Origin: Pigmentibacter sp. JX0631
GTDB lineage: Bacteria > Bdellovibrionota_B > Oligoflexia > Silvanigrellales > Silvanigrellaceae
Length of the DNA: 64,000 bases
Direction of reading: 5' to 3'
NCBI RefSeq assembly: GCF_029873255.1
Contig: NZ_CP123622.1
Span: forward strand, 1,886,501-1,950,500
The translations under genes and the position numbers were made by a program. The notes below the pieces were generated by a model. It saw nothing but the letters and a program-made list of their open reading frames with translations, did not search any database and had not been told where the DNA came from. Shown one piece after another: positions 1 through 6,977 of this stretch (within the stretch, counting starts at the first letter, position 1; the number at the start of each line of letters is the position of its first letter).

Positions 1-659
1 TACTCATCAACCATTAGATAAGTAAAATTTTCTTGTATACTGGTGAGTAAATTAGGATTATTTTTCAGGCCAATTACTGTTAAATAAACAATATCATCAA
101 AGTCTATTAAATTATAAAGTCTTAATCTTCTATTATATGAGTTAAAAAGCTTACAAAATATTTTACTATCAAAAACATTATTTTGTTTTTTAAATTCTTC
201 ATCACGAAATAATTTATCTTTATATTCAGAAATTTTTTGAGCAGCATTTTCAAAAGAAATTATTTCTTCTAAATTAAACTCTTTAATTGATTCTTTTATT
301 AAATTTATGCTTTCATTTTCATCGCAAATTGAAAAATTTTTTTGCAAATTAAATTCAGAATAGAATTGCCTTAAAATTTTTAAAGCAAATGAATGAAATG
401 TAGACAATTCAACTTTTTTCGCACATTTTTCACCAACTAACAATCCAAGTCTATCACGCATTTCTTTTGCAGCTTTATTAGTAAAACTAACAGCAACAAT
501 TTTTTCAGGTTTTATACCTGAATGAATCATCCAAGCTATTCTTGAAGTTATAACTTTAGTTTTTCCTGTTCCAGCACCGGCAAGAACTAAACAAGCTCCC
601 TCGATATTGGTTACGGCTTCTTTTTGTTCTTTGTTTAATGAATTTATAATATTTTGCAT
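1..659 (-). CDS. UvrD/PcrA-type DNA helicase, N-terminal part (cut by window edge)
   Basis: N-terminal ~219 residues of a superfamily I 3'-5' DNA helicase of the UvrD/Rep/PcrA family, which unwinds DNA in repair and replication restart. The protein begins MQNIINSLNKEQKEAV, the usual Q-motif region. Walker A follows as AGAGTGKT at residues 27-34, then the TxKAA motif (VSFTNKAAKEMRDR) and STFHSFALKIL. The last visible residues are LMVDEY, the start of the DEYQDT Walker B motif, so the rest lies left of the window. The start codon is 2 bp after the stop of the prepilin peptidase gene, so the two are probably co-transcribed. UvrD, PcrA and Rep cannot be told apart from this fragment. Confidence 0.93.
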   Translation of the reverse strand, partial: MQNIINSLNKEQKEAVTNIEGACLVLAGAGTGKTKVITSRIAWMIHSGIKPEKIVAVSFTNKAAKEMRDRLGLLVGEKCAKKVELSTFHSFALKILRQFYSEFNLQKNFSICDENESINLIKESIKEFNLEEIISFENAAQKISEYKDKLFRDEEFKKQNNVFDSKIFCKLFNSYNRRLRLYNLIDFDDIVYLTVIGLKNNPNLLTSIQENFTYLMVDE

Positions 660-661
660 GA

Positions 662-1525
662 TTAAAATTTAAAAATAATTGAAAGAATTTCATCGCCATA
701 AGTACTTATTGCTAAAGCTGCTGTAGCTAAAAAAGGTCCAAATGGTATTGCAGTTGATAAACCTTTTCGCGATGAAATACCCCAGATAATACCTACAATG
801 GCTCCTAAAATGCTTGCATAAAATAAAGTAAAAATAACCCCTTTCCACCCCAAAACTGCACCAATAAAACCTAAATATTTTACATCACCCATTCCGATAC
901 CTTGTCTCTTTCTTAACAGTTCATAAGTTTTTGCTATGAAAAATAGTCCTCCTGCTCCAGTAAAAATTCCAATTAAACTTCCAGACCATCCTAAGTTGTG
1001 ATTTAAACAGCTTATAATAAAACCTATAATGATACCTGGATAAATTATTTTATTTGGTAATATTCTATATTTTAAATCAATTATTGATAAAGGAATTCCT
1101 GTATATAGTAACCATAACGAAACAAAAAAAGGAACAAAATTGTTATAATGAAATTTTCCAAATTGAAATGTTTCATTAGTAATAAAAGAAGGTAAGGCTT
1201 CTAAAACATTAGTTGGTGTTAAAAATCTAAAAAAAATAATAAGAGTCAATATTCCTGTTAAAAGCTCGACAAGTGGATAAGTAATAGGAATTTTATAATT
1301 GCATTTATTGCATTTAGAATGAGTTAGTATATATCCAAGTACTGGTATTAAAGCAAAATTTGGTACGGTATTTTTGCAATTTGGACAAAAACTTCTTGGA
1401 CTAACTATAGAAATATTTAAAGGTAATCGATAGGCTACAACATTTAAAAAACTGCCAATCGATATTCCAAACAAGAATACAAAAATCCCAAAAATTATAT
1501 TTAGTGTACTTAAATCTATAGGCAT
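662..1525 (-). CDS. pilD: Prepilin peptidase / type IV leader peptidase (PilD/GspO family)
   Basis: Polytopic inner-membrane aspartyl protease that cleaves, and in many homologues N-methylates, type IV prepilins and type II secretion pseudopilins. With Met at 1525 as residue 1, the cytoplasmic zinc-type cysteines are CPNC at 47-50 and CNKC at 72-75. The two catalytic aspartates are D150 (IDLKYRILPN) and D214 (GMGDVK). Several hydrophobic helices surround them and the length (287 aa) is typical. I chose 1525 because AAGGA lies 7 nt upstream; an in-frame ATG at 1561 has only a poor ribosome site. No pilin or secretion genes are in the window, so its substrates are encoded elsewhere. Confidence 0.93.
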   Translation of the reverse strand: MPIDLSTLNIIFGIFVFLFGISIGSFLNVVAYRLPLNISIVSPRSFCPNCKNTVPNFALIPVLGYILTHSKCNKCNYKIPITYPLVELLTGILTLIIFFRFLTPTNVLEALPSFITNETFQFGKFHYNNFVPFFVSLWLLYTGIPLSIIDLKYRILPNKIIYPGIIIGFIISCLNHNLGWSGSLIGIFTGAGGLFFIAKTYELLRKRQGIGMGDVKYLGFIGAVLGWKGVIFTLFYASILGAIVGIIWGISSRKGLSTAIPFGPFLATAALAISTYGDEILSIIFKF

Positions 1526-1637
1526 GTATTTTTCCTTGACAAAATTATAAATATCTATCAACTATTCTTATTCGATAGTTTAGAAACTCAATTTTATTTG
1601 ATGTAAACTATCTTAATGAATTGAACACGAGAAGAAC

Positions 1638-2081
1638 ATGAAATCAATCTCCAAAAATCGAAAAGCTTGGCATGACTATTATATAGAAGAAAAATATGAA
1701 GCTGGTCTTAGTCTAAAAGGAAGTGAAGTAAAAGTCTTAAGAGGAGGGCATGGCAGTGTTGTTGAGGGATATGCTTTGGTTCGTGAAGGACAAGCGTGGC
1801 TCGTCAATACTTATATTCCGACTCTTAAAAATGCGAGCTATCTAAATCATGCTGAACGGCGTGACAGACGCCTCCTATTAAAAAGAAAAGAAATAGAAAA
1901 ACTCGATACTGCTACTCGCCAAAAAGGGTACACTTTAATTCCTTTAGAATTATATTTTGATGATAATAATAGAGTTAAAGTGGAAATCGGTCTTGCGAAG
2001 GGCAAGGCGAATCACGATAAACGTGATTCCGAAAAAGATAAAGATGCGAAACGAGAAGCGCAAAGGGCTCTGCGGCGTTAA
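1638..2081 (+). CDS. smpB: SsrA-binding protein SmpB
   Basis: tmRNA-binding protein needed for trans-translation, which rescues stalled ribosomes and tags the nascent peptide. The 147-aa length is normal. Family features are the N-terminal NRKAWHDYYIEEKYEAG, the KGSEVKVLRGG strand, HAERRDRRLLLKRKEI, and the basic C-terminal tail (GLAKGKANHDKRDSEKDKDAKRE) that enters the empty mRNA channel. A GAGAAG ribosome site precedes the ATG. The gene is convergent with the lipoprotein gene and shares the tetranucleotide TTAA (2078-2081) as overlapping stop codons. The ssrA RNA gene itself is not in the window. Confidence 0.97.
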   Translation: MKSISKNRKAWHDYYIEEKYEAGLSLKGSEVKVLRGGHGSVVEGYALVREGQAWLVNTYIPTLKNASYLNHAERRDRRLLLKRKEIEKLDTATRQKGYTLIPLELYFDDNNRVKVEIGLAKGKANHDKRDSEKDKDAKREAQRALRR

Positions 2082-2527
2082 TCTACTTCCAAGTTAATAG
2101 AAAATTCTTTATCATCATCAAAGCTATTAGCAGTAATTAGTTTGCCTTTGTGTCTGGCTATTATTTTAATTACCGTTTTTCCTTTGCCTATAAATGAAAA
2201 CTTATATACTAAATTTCCACTTGCCCCCATAGTAATGCTTGTCGGTTTGCAGCAGTTGCTTTTTCCTTCAAACTTTACCATTGAATTCATATAACGCGGA
2301 TCTAAATAGTTATACGAAGTGGTGCTAATGTCTCTGATAACAACTGCTATTTTATCATCTTGATCAACTTTTAATGAAACTGTATCTTTATCAACAGCAT
2401 CGATAATCTCGTAACCTTGGTAGTCTTCTTCATTTGGTAAAACGTAGGTTTTAGATGTAGATGAACAACTTGAGAATAAAAGTGCGGTAGAAAAACATAA
2501 ACCAGTGAGAGTAAATAATTTTTTCAT
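2078..2527 (-). CDS. Putative lipoprotein of unknown function
   Basis: I do not recognise a family. The 149-aa product starts MKKLFTLTGLCFSTALLF and continues SSCSSTSK, a lipoprotein signal peptide with the probable modified Cys at about residue 21 (-3 Phe, a slightly atypical lipobox). The mature part is polar and strand-rich, ending near SFDDDKEFSINLEVD; a beta-sandwich is possible but not shown. The start at 2527 has AAAGGC upstream and is the only one that exposes the signal peptide; the open frame runs further upstream without a better signal. The stop overlaps that of smpB by 4 bp, so the 3' ends of the two transcripts should be complementary. Confidence 0.75.
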   Translation of the reverse strand: MKKLFTLTGLCFSTALLFSSCSSTSKTYVLPNEEDYQGYEIIDAVDKDTVSLKVDQDDKIAVVIRDISTTSYNYLDPRYMNSMVKFEGKSNCCKPTSITMGASGNLVYKFSFIGKGKTVIKIIARHKGKLITANSFDDDKEFSINLEVD

Positions 2528-2628
2528 AGCTATGCCTTTATAATTAGCAAAATTTTGAATCTTAATACTCGAAGACAAATAGACCTTTATCATTGAGAAT
2601 AAAGGTCTATTTACATTCATTTTAATGA

Positions 2629-3273
2629 TTAACTAACACTACAAGTTAATTTAGAAAGGGATTCCTTTCCGGTAGACATAACAGAGTCCCAAGAGCGACG
2701 AGCTTCGTCACCTTGAAATTCTTCATCATATGTTTCAAGTAAATCTTGAATGCCATCAGCATCTTCAAGTAGACTTAGAGCGTTTACAGCAGAGCGAAAG
2801 TATCTAGCAGCTTCATTTGGATGACGTTTGACTTTTAAACACAAACGACCCATTTCTTCATACCATTGTGCTTTTTCTTCAGGCAAAGCATATTCGCCAC
2901 TTTCACCTAATAAATAAATATAAGAGTTTAAAGCTCTTACATGATCCCTTGCTGCGATCATTTCAGCAATTTTTGGTGAAAGTGTTTGGATAGTCTTTCT
3001 GGCTCTAACTTGTTCTCTTCTTTTGTCTTCTAAACTCTCTTGAGAGTTTCTCTCTATGATTCTTTCACAATAAGCTTTCAAGAGGCGCAGATCTTCTGGA
3101 AGAACTTGATCGCGTTCTGTTTCCAAAGTTGGGTTTATTTGACGAAATAAACTCAGTAATTCAGGTGGTTGTACATGTAGATAACTAGCAAGCACTTGAA
3201 TCGCCCAAGGCCTTTCATCTGGCCACACTCTTTCAGCTCGTTCCATTTGCCTTATCAGTTCGTGCATATCCAT
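2629..3273 (-). CDS. Hypothetical alpha-helical, TPR-like protein
   Basis: Soluble 214-aa protein with no signal peptide and no recognised family. It is almost entirely helical and rich in Arg, Glu and Leu. Residues ~95-200 contain helix pairs that resemble degenerate tetratricopeptide repeats (for example ALNSYIYLLGESGEYALPEE and AARYFRSAVNALSLLEDADG), which would suggest a scaffold or adaptor role; this is inference. The start at 3273 is chosen because AAGGAG lies just upstream; an in-frame ATG at 3297 lacks such a site. It follows the long intergenic region 3274-3757, where its promoter must lie. Codon use looks less AT-biased than in the neighbours, as in well-expressed genes here. Confidence 0.75.
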   Translation of the reverse strand: MDMHELIRQMERAERVWPDERPWAIQVLASYLHVQPPELLSLFRQINPTLETERDQVLPEDLRLLKAYCERIIERNSQESLEDKRREQVRARKTIQTLSPKIAEMIAARDHVRALNSYIYLLGESGEYALPEEKAQWYEEMGRLCLKVKRHPNEAARYFRSAVNALSLLEDADGIQDLLETYDEEFQGDEARRSWDSVMSTGKESLSKLTCSVS

Positions 3274-3380
3274 AGCTTCTCCTTGATGGCTTTTCATCTT
3301 AGTAATTACAATACAGCAAACAACAAGCTCAAAAAACTTTCAGCAACAAATACATGCGACTTTAGCTCGCAATGGTCAAG

Positions 3381-3504
3381 ACAATTTTTTGGCTTCCTGA
3401 AATTTTTGTTTAGAAGGTTGACTTTAAAACGTTCTTGAATTGAAATTTCACTTTATTCTAGAAGATCTTTTTTATGGACATCTATCGACAACAATTTTTT
3501 GGCT
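3381..3504. repeat. 14-bp direct repeat, two copies
   Basis: ACAATTTTTTGGCT occurs at 3381-3394 and again at 3491-3504. It is AT-rich, so chance is possible; both copies lie between the start of the helical protein gene and the sigma-54-type promoter. Confidence 0.4.
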
Positions 3505-3553
3505 AACCTAAAAATAATGATGAGTTAACCCTTAACAGTGCGGGAGTCTCTCA

Positions 3554-3636
3554 TTTGCGACATTTTTGCAAAGAGTGGGTCATAAATGACACAGTCTTAG
3601 AAAATTTGTTCCTTATTGAATGAAGTAATGTCGCGA
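3554..3636. promoter_or_regulatory. Inverted TGTCGC half-sites upstream of the sigma-54-type promoter
   Basis: TTTGCGACATT (3554-3564) is an inverted copy (10 of 11) of AATGTCGCGAA (3627-3637). The first copy also sits in a small palindrome, TTTGC-N9-GCAAA (3554-3572). They lie about 20-100 bp upstream of the -24 element. That is a plausible place for enhancer-binding activator sites, although the nearer copy would be unusually close. The assignment is inference. Confidence 0.4.
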
Positions 3637-3655
3637 ATCTCAAATAGTAAGTTGA

Positions 3656-3673
3656 TTGGCATGATTTTTGCTT
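3656..3673 (+). promoter_or_regulatory. Sigma-54 (-24/-12) promoter for the 71-aa gene
   Basis: TTGGCATGATTTTTGCTT matches the sigma-54 consensus TGGCAC-N5-TTGCW at all positions but one. GG at 3658-3659 and GC at 3670-3671 have the required 10-bp spacing. Transcription would start near 3683, giving a leader of about 75 nt before the ATG at 3758. Confidence 0.65.
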
Positions 3674-3757
3674 AAGGGAAAATGTTTCTATTATTTCTTT
3701 TCATCTGAACAAAAAAGTGAAAAGAAGTATATTTAAATCTTTTTTGGAGTGATCTAA

Positions 3758-3973
3758 ATGCACACACTTTTGAATACCATTAAAAATATAAGCCAATCAC
3801 CAAATTATAATTCGTCAGCTAATATGACAAAGGTAATTGCGGAAAATATTTTTAAGGATTTACGAGCATATGGTCTTGCTGATAAAGACATAGTAGCTAT
3901 TTCATCTGAGATATTGAATAAATTAACTGACGATTTAAAAAGTCGGAATGAAAGAAGTCAAGCTGAGACCTAA
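3758..3973 (+). CDS. Small 71-aa protein of unknown function
   Basis: I do not recognise it. A good ribosome site (TTTGGAG) lies about 10 nt before the ATG, and a hairpin terminator starts 17 nt after the stop, so it looks like a genuine one-gene unit. The product is hydrophilic, without signal peptide or membrane segment. It is predicted to form two or three amphipathic helices (MTKVIAENIFKDLRAYGL and VAISSEILNKLTDDLKSR), compatible with a small DNA- or protein-binding factor. The sigma-54-type promoter at 3656 implies control by an activator ATPase and a specific signal. No neighbour hints at its role. Confidence 0.7.
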   Translation: MHTLLNTIKNISQSPNYNSSANMTKVIAENIFKDLRAYGLADKDIVAISSEILNKLTDDLKSRNERSQAET

Positions 3974-3990
3974 GATTATATAAAAAAGAA

Positions 3991-4013
3991 GGAGCCTGAT
4001 TTTGGCAGGCTCC
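3991..4013. terminator. Bidirectional hairpin terminator
   Basis: GGAGCCTG (3991-3998) pairs perfectly with CAGGCTCC (4006-4013) around a 7-nt loop. On the plus strand CGTTTT follows; on the minus strand TTCTTTTTT follows. It can end the 71-aa gene and is the better terminator for the H1-like gene arriving from the other side. Confidence 0.8.
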
Positions 4014-4050
4014 CGTTTTGGTAGGACAGACTAAATCTGTTAATTCGAGG

Positions 4051-4084
4051 AGCAGGATAAACTTTTTGGTTATCCTGCTTTTTT
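4051..4084 (+). terminator. Second plus-strand terminator, overlapping the end of the H1-like gene
   Basis: AGCAGGATAA (4051-4060) pairs perfectly with TTATCCTGCT (4070-4079), followed by a run of T to 4084. The stop codon of the minus-strand H1-like gene (4070-4072) lies inside the 3' arm. It probably catches read-through from the 71-aa gene. Confidence 0.65.
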
Positions 4085-4420
4085 GAGATGCTTATCTGCG
4101 CTCTTTTTTGCAACAACTTTTCTAGCTGTTCTTTTTGCAGATTTTTTAGTGCGTTTTCTACGAGTTTTAGTTGTAGAAGAAGCTTTGGTTTTACGTCTTT
4201 TTGTAGACGTTTTCTTTGCAGACGTTTTACGTCTAGTCTTTCTTTTTTTAGTGCCTGTAGCTTTTTTAGTTGAGCGTTTAGCTCTTGTTTTTCTACCAGC
4301 AGTTTTAGTAACTTTCTTCCGTTTTTTTCTAGTTACTTTTGATTTCGTAGTTTTTCTACGTTTTTTGCCAGCAGATACTTTTTTTGCTGTACTGGCTTTT
4401 TTTCTTCTGCGTACCACCAT
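4070..4420 (-). CDS. Histone H1-like, Lys/Arg-rich DNA-binding protein
   Basis: 116-aa protein, starting MVVRRRKKASTAKKVSAGKK, made almost only of Lys, Arg, Thr, Ser and Ala, with repeated AKK, TKK and RRKT motifs. It resembles the tails of eukaryotic histone H1, chlamydial Hc1/Hc2 and AlgP-type proteins, which bind DNA without sequence specificity and compact the nucleoid. It should be intrinsically disordered. The ATG at 4420 has GAGAGGA upstream; a longer frame to 4465 adds unrelated residues. Its stop codon is inside a plus-strand terminator hairpin. Apparent frames on the opposite strand are compositional shadows. A role in DNA is inferred from charge; RNA binding is possible. Confidence 0.85.
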   Translation of the reverse strand: MVVRRRKKASTAKKVSAGKKRRKTTKSKVTRKKRKKVTKTAGRKTRAKRSTKKATGTKKRKTRRKTSAKKTSTKRRKTKASSTTKTRRKRTKKSAKRTARKVVAKKSADKHLKKAG

Positions 4421-4448
4421 AAGTATTCCTCTCTCATCATTGGTGATG

Positions 4449-4460
4449 ATGTAATTACAT
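4449..4460. promoter_or_regulatory. 12-bp perfect palindrome upstream of the H1-like gene
   Basis: ATGTAATTACAT at 4449-4460 lies about 30 bp upstream of the ATG at 4420. Position and symmetry fit a dimeric repressor site, but it is AT-rich and may be chance. Just beyond, two related segments ending GACGCG occur at 4469-4484 and 4499-4514. Confidence 0.35.
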
Positions 4461-4666
4461 GCCACATGGCGTCATCTCGACGCGGACTAACGCAAAAGGC
4501 ATCTTCACGACGCGTATACATTGCGCTTCACTTTTATATCGACATCTGTAAAAATACCTTGAGTTTATTTTAGAAGACTCATTGCGCACCTAACATAAAT
4601 TTGGCATTTGTGCTTAAAAATTTAGTTAAACTAGTATATAATATAACAGTAATTATAAAGGCTTAT

Positions 4667-5566
4667 ATGAAAAAAATGATTTTTGAGCAACATTCTTTTA
4701 TCCCAAACGGAGAAACAAAGTTTTGTTTTTTATTTGGCTCAAATATTAAGCATTCACTCTCTCCCGAAATGCATTCTACTTGGTTTAGAAAACAACATCA
4801 AAATTCTATATATTTGCCATTAGAAGTAATTGAAGGAAAAACATTTCTTTCATTAGTAAAAAATTTAATAAACTCCCGAAATTTTATAGGGGCAAATTTT
4901 ACCTTACCTTTTAAAAATTTAATTTTAGAAGATAAAGATTTGATTAGATCAGAAATTGTTGAATGTGTTTCTTCGGCAAATACTCTTTATTTAAATCCTC
5001 ATGGCAAATGGGCATTAGAAAATACAGATATTTTGGGGATTAGAGAATCGATTAAGTATTTAAATAAAGAAAATAAACCTTTTAGTGTAATTTTACTAGG
5101 GGGTGGAGGAGCTGCAATAAGTGTAATTTATGAAAGTGTAACAAATAATTTATGTAATCATATTCATGTATTTACAAGAACACCTGATAAGACTTTAAGT
5201 AATTTTCCTTTCATTGAAAAACAAAAAAAACTAGCATTATACAATATTGAAGATTTAAATCATGCAAAAATAAAAGAAATGTTAAAAAGAGATGATAAAA
5301 TAATTTTAATTAATACTCTCCCTTTAGGTGGAGAAAAAAAAGAAAGCTTACATGGAAGTTACTTGGAAGAAAATACATATGCTAATGATGTTTTATTGCT
5401 AGCAAAAAAGACAGAAATTAGTTACTTTGATTTAATTTACTCTGATACAAAACCAATAAATCTAGCGAAAAAAATTGGAATTAATTCTATCAATGGTGAA
5501 TTGATGTTAAGGACACAGGCAAAAGAAAGTTTTTATTTGTGGACGGGAATCAAAGTTAAGGATTAA
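4667..5566 (+). CDS. aroE: Shikimate dehydrogenase
   Basis: NADP-dependent reduction of 3-dehydroshikimate to shikimate, the fourth step of chorismate and aromatic amino-acid synthesis. The N-terminal substrate domain has FGSNIKHSLSPEMHSTWF and GANFTLPFKN (usual GxNVTxPxK, containing the catalytic Lys). The Rossmann part has LLGGGGAA and INTLPLGG (usual NTxPxG), and the C-terminal helix has LRTQAKESFYLWTG. Length 299 aa is slightly above average. The start at 4667 follows AAAGG by 5 nt; a TTG upstream in frame has no ribosome site. A TATAAT-like -10 occurs near 4638. The 3' end overlaps the convergent aminotransferase gene by 11 bp. Confidence 0.9.
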   Translation: MKKMIFEQHSFIPNGETKFCFLFGSNIKHSLSPEMHSTWFRKQHQNSIYLPLEVIEGKTFLSLVKNLINSRNFIGANFTLPFKNLILEDKDLIRSEIVECVSSANTLYLNPHGKWALENTDILGIRESIKYLNKENKPFSVILLGGGGAAISVIYESVTNNLCNHIHVFTRTPDKTLSNFPFIEKQKKLALYNIEDLNHAKIKEMLKRDDKIILINTLPLGGEKKESLHGSYLEENTYANDVLLLAKKTEISYFDLIYSDTKPINLAKKIGINSINGELMLRTQAKESFYLWTGIKVKD

Positions 5567-6755
5567 GGAATAAATCGGCAACCGCTCGTAATGTTTCTTC
5601 TTTTTTACAAAATGCGAATCTTATCCAAGGTAAACTTTTTGGAGGTTGTTTGTAAAAAGAAGATAAAGGAATTGTTGCGATTCGATTTGTTTCCATCAAT
5701 TGTTTTGCATAAGTTAAATCAGATATATCACCAGCTAAATTTTCATAATTTGCAGTTATAAAAAAAGTACCTTGTGTGTTACCTACAATATACCCAGCTC
5801 TTTCTAAAATTGATTTTAAAAAATTTCTTTTAATAAAATATTGCTCTTTTTGTTCTTTCAAATAACCATATAACCATTTATGATCAGACATAGCTTCTGC
5901 AATACCTAATTGGATGAAAGCACTGCTGCAAAAAACTGTTGCTTGATGGACGATTCTTATTGCTTCTGTTAAATTATGTGGTGCACAAACCCATCCAATT
6001 TTTAAACTTGTAAATCCAAAAGTCTTTGCTGCAGAACTAATTCTGACAACTAAATGCTGTATTTTAGGTATTGAGCACATGGAAATATGATTAGAAGGTT
6101 CATACACTAGGTTTTCATAAACTTCATCACACAGAATAATAGCATTTTTCTTTAAAAGTTTAGTTGCTATTCTATCTAGTTCTTCTTCTGAAAAGACTTT
6201 TCCAGTAGGATTGTGAGGGGAATTAAAAATAGCTAATTGAATGCCACCAGCACATGCAGCATCAAATTCAGACCAATCTATAGTCCAACCCCCTCCTCGA
6301 ACTCCTATTGGAGTGTCTGGTGCATGTAATTTAACAGGTACTACTTGCCCGCCAGCATTGGCAATTGCTTGATAATATGAGTCAAAAGCGGGTTCAAAAA
6401 CTAAGACTTTGTCGCCAGGGTTTACAAAAGCATTTATAGCAGAAAAAATAGCTTCTGTTGCTCCATTAGTAATGGTAATTTCGTTTTCAGGATCGTATAT
6501 AACTCCTGTAGTTTTTTCTACGAAGAATGAAACCTCTGTTCTAAGTTGAGCTTCTCCGTGAGAAGGAGAATATTGGTTATGACAGGTTAGAACTTGTTTC
6601 GAGATAGATTCTATTACTTTTGAAGGACCATAAAAGTCGGGAAAACCTTGGCCTAAATTAATTGCATTATGCAATTTAGCTAAGGAGGTCATTTCTGAAA
6701 AAATACTTTTACCTATAGAATTCCATCTTTGAGCAATTTTATTTGAGATTTGCAT
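5556..6755 (-). CDS. Class I/II pyridoxal-phosphate aminotransferase (YbdL/kynurenine-aminotransferase-like)
   Basis: Fold-type I PLP enzyme of 399 aa. The N-terminus NLGQGFPDFYGP and NQYSPSHGEAQLR match methionine/kynurenine/glutamine transaminases of the YbdL and MtnE group. Further signatures are ITNGATEAIFSAI (phosphate binding), FNSPHNPTGKVFS, CDEVYENLVY (Asp to pyridine nitrogen) and the Schiff-base lysine in SSAAKTFGFTSLKIGW. It could transfer amino groups between methionine or aromatic amino acids and 2-oxo acids; exact substrates cannot be read from sequence. The ATG at 6755 has AAAGG upstream; the longer frame to 6806 has no clear ribosome site. Convergent with aroE, 11-bp overlap. 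Confidence 0.88.
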   Translation of the reverse strand: MQISNKIAQRWNSIGKSIFSEMTSLAKLHNAINLGQGFPDFYGPSKVIESISKQVLTCHNQYSPSHGEAQLRTEVSFFVEKTTGVIYDPENEITITNGATEAIFSAINAFVNPGDKVLVFEPAFDSYYQAIANAGGQVVPVKLHAPDTPIGVRGGGWTIDWSEFDAACAGGIQLAIFNSPHNPTGKVFSEEELDRIATKLLKKNAIILCDEVYENLVYEPSNHISMCSIPKIQHLVVRISSAAKTFGFTSLKIGWVCAPHNLTEAIRIVHQATVFCSSAFIQLGIAEAMSDHKWLYGYLKEQKEQYFIKRNFLKSILERAGYIVGNTQGTFFITANYENLAGDISDLTYAKQLMETNRIATIPLSSFYKQPPKSLPWIRFAFCKKEETLRAVADLFLNP

Positions 6756-6977
6756 TGCAATACCTTTAGAAAAGATTTCTGTTACTGAAAATGAAGGTGG
6801 AATCATTTTCTATATAAGTTTTATGGTAACAACACTTTAAATAGCTAAATATATATGGCTATTGTAAGTTTTAAAAATACTAAGTAAATAACCAGAAGCT
6901 TATTAAAAGCTAGTAAAATAAAAAAATCAACATTGAGAGTTGAAATTCTTAGTGTTTGTTTTTTATAAGAGGACAAA

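Larger units (their letters stand above)
3274..3757. other. Divergent intergenic region, 484 bp
   Basis: No convincing gene. It separates the minus-strand helical protein from the plus-strand 71-aa gene. It holds a 14-bp direct repeat, inverted TGTCGC half-sites, and a sigma-54-type promoter, each listed separately. A short open frame crossing from the neighbouring gene (3196-3438, plus strand) has no ribosome site and was not accepted. Confidence 0.6.

Noticed and set aside
3196-3438. 80-aa plus-strand frame across the start of the helical-protein gene
   Set aside because: Overlaps the coding start and ribosome site of the opposite gene, has no ribosome site itself and an unconvincing composition.
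4083-4454. Open frames on the plus strand opposite the H1-like gene (123 and 61 aa)
   Set aside because: They are rich in Phe/Leu/Val or Ser/Phe/Cys only because they mirror AAA/AAG/CGT-type codons. They have no ribosome site and lie fully antisense to a convincing gene.
4601-4618. Possible second sigma-54 promoter before aroE (TTTGGCATTTGTGCTT)
   Set aside because: GG and GC are only 7 bp apart; sigma-54 needs 10.
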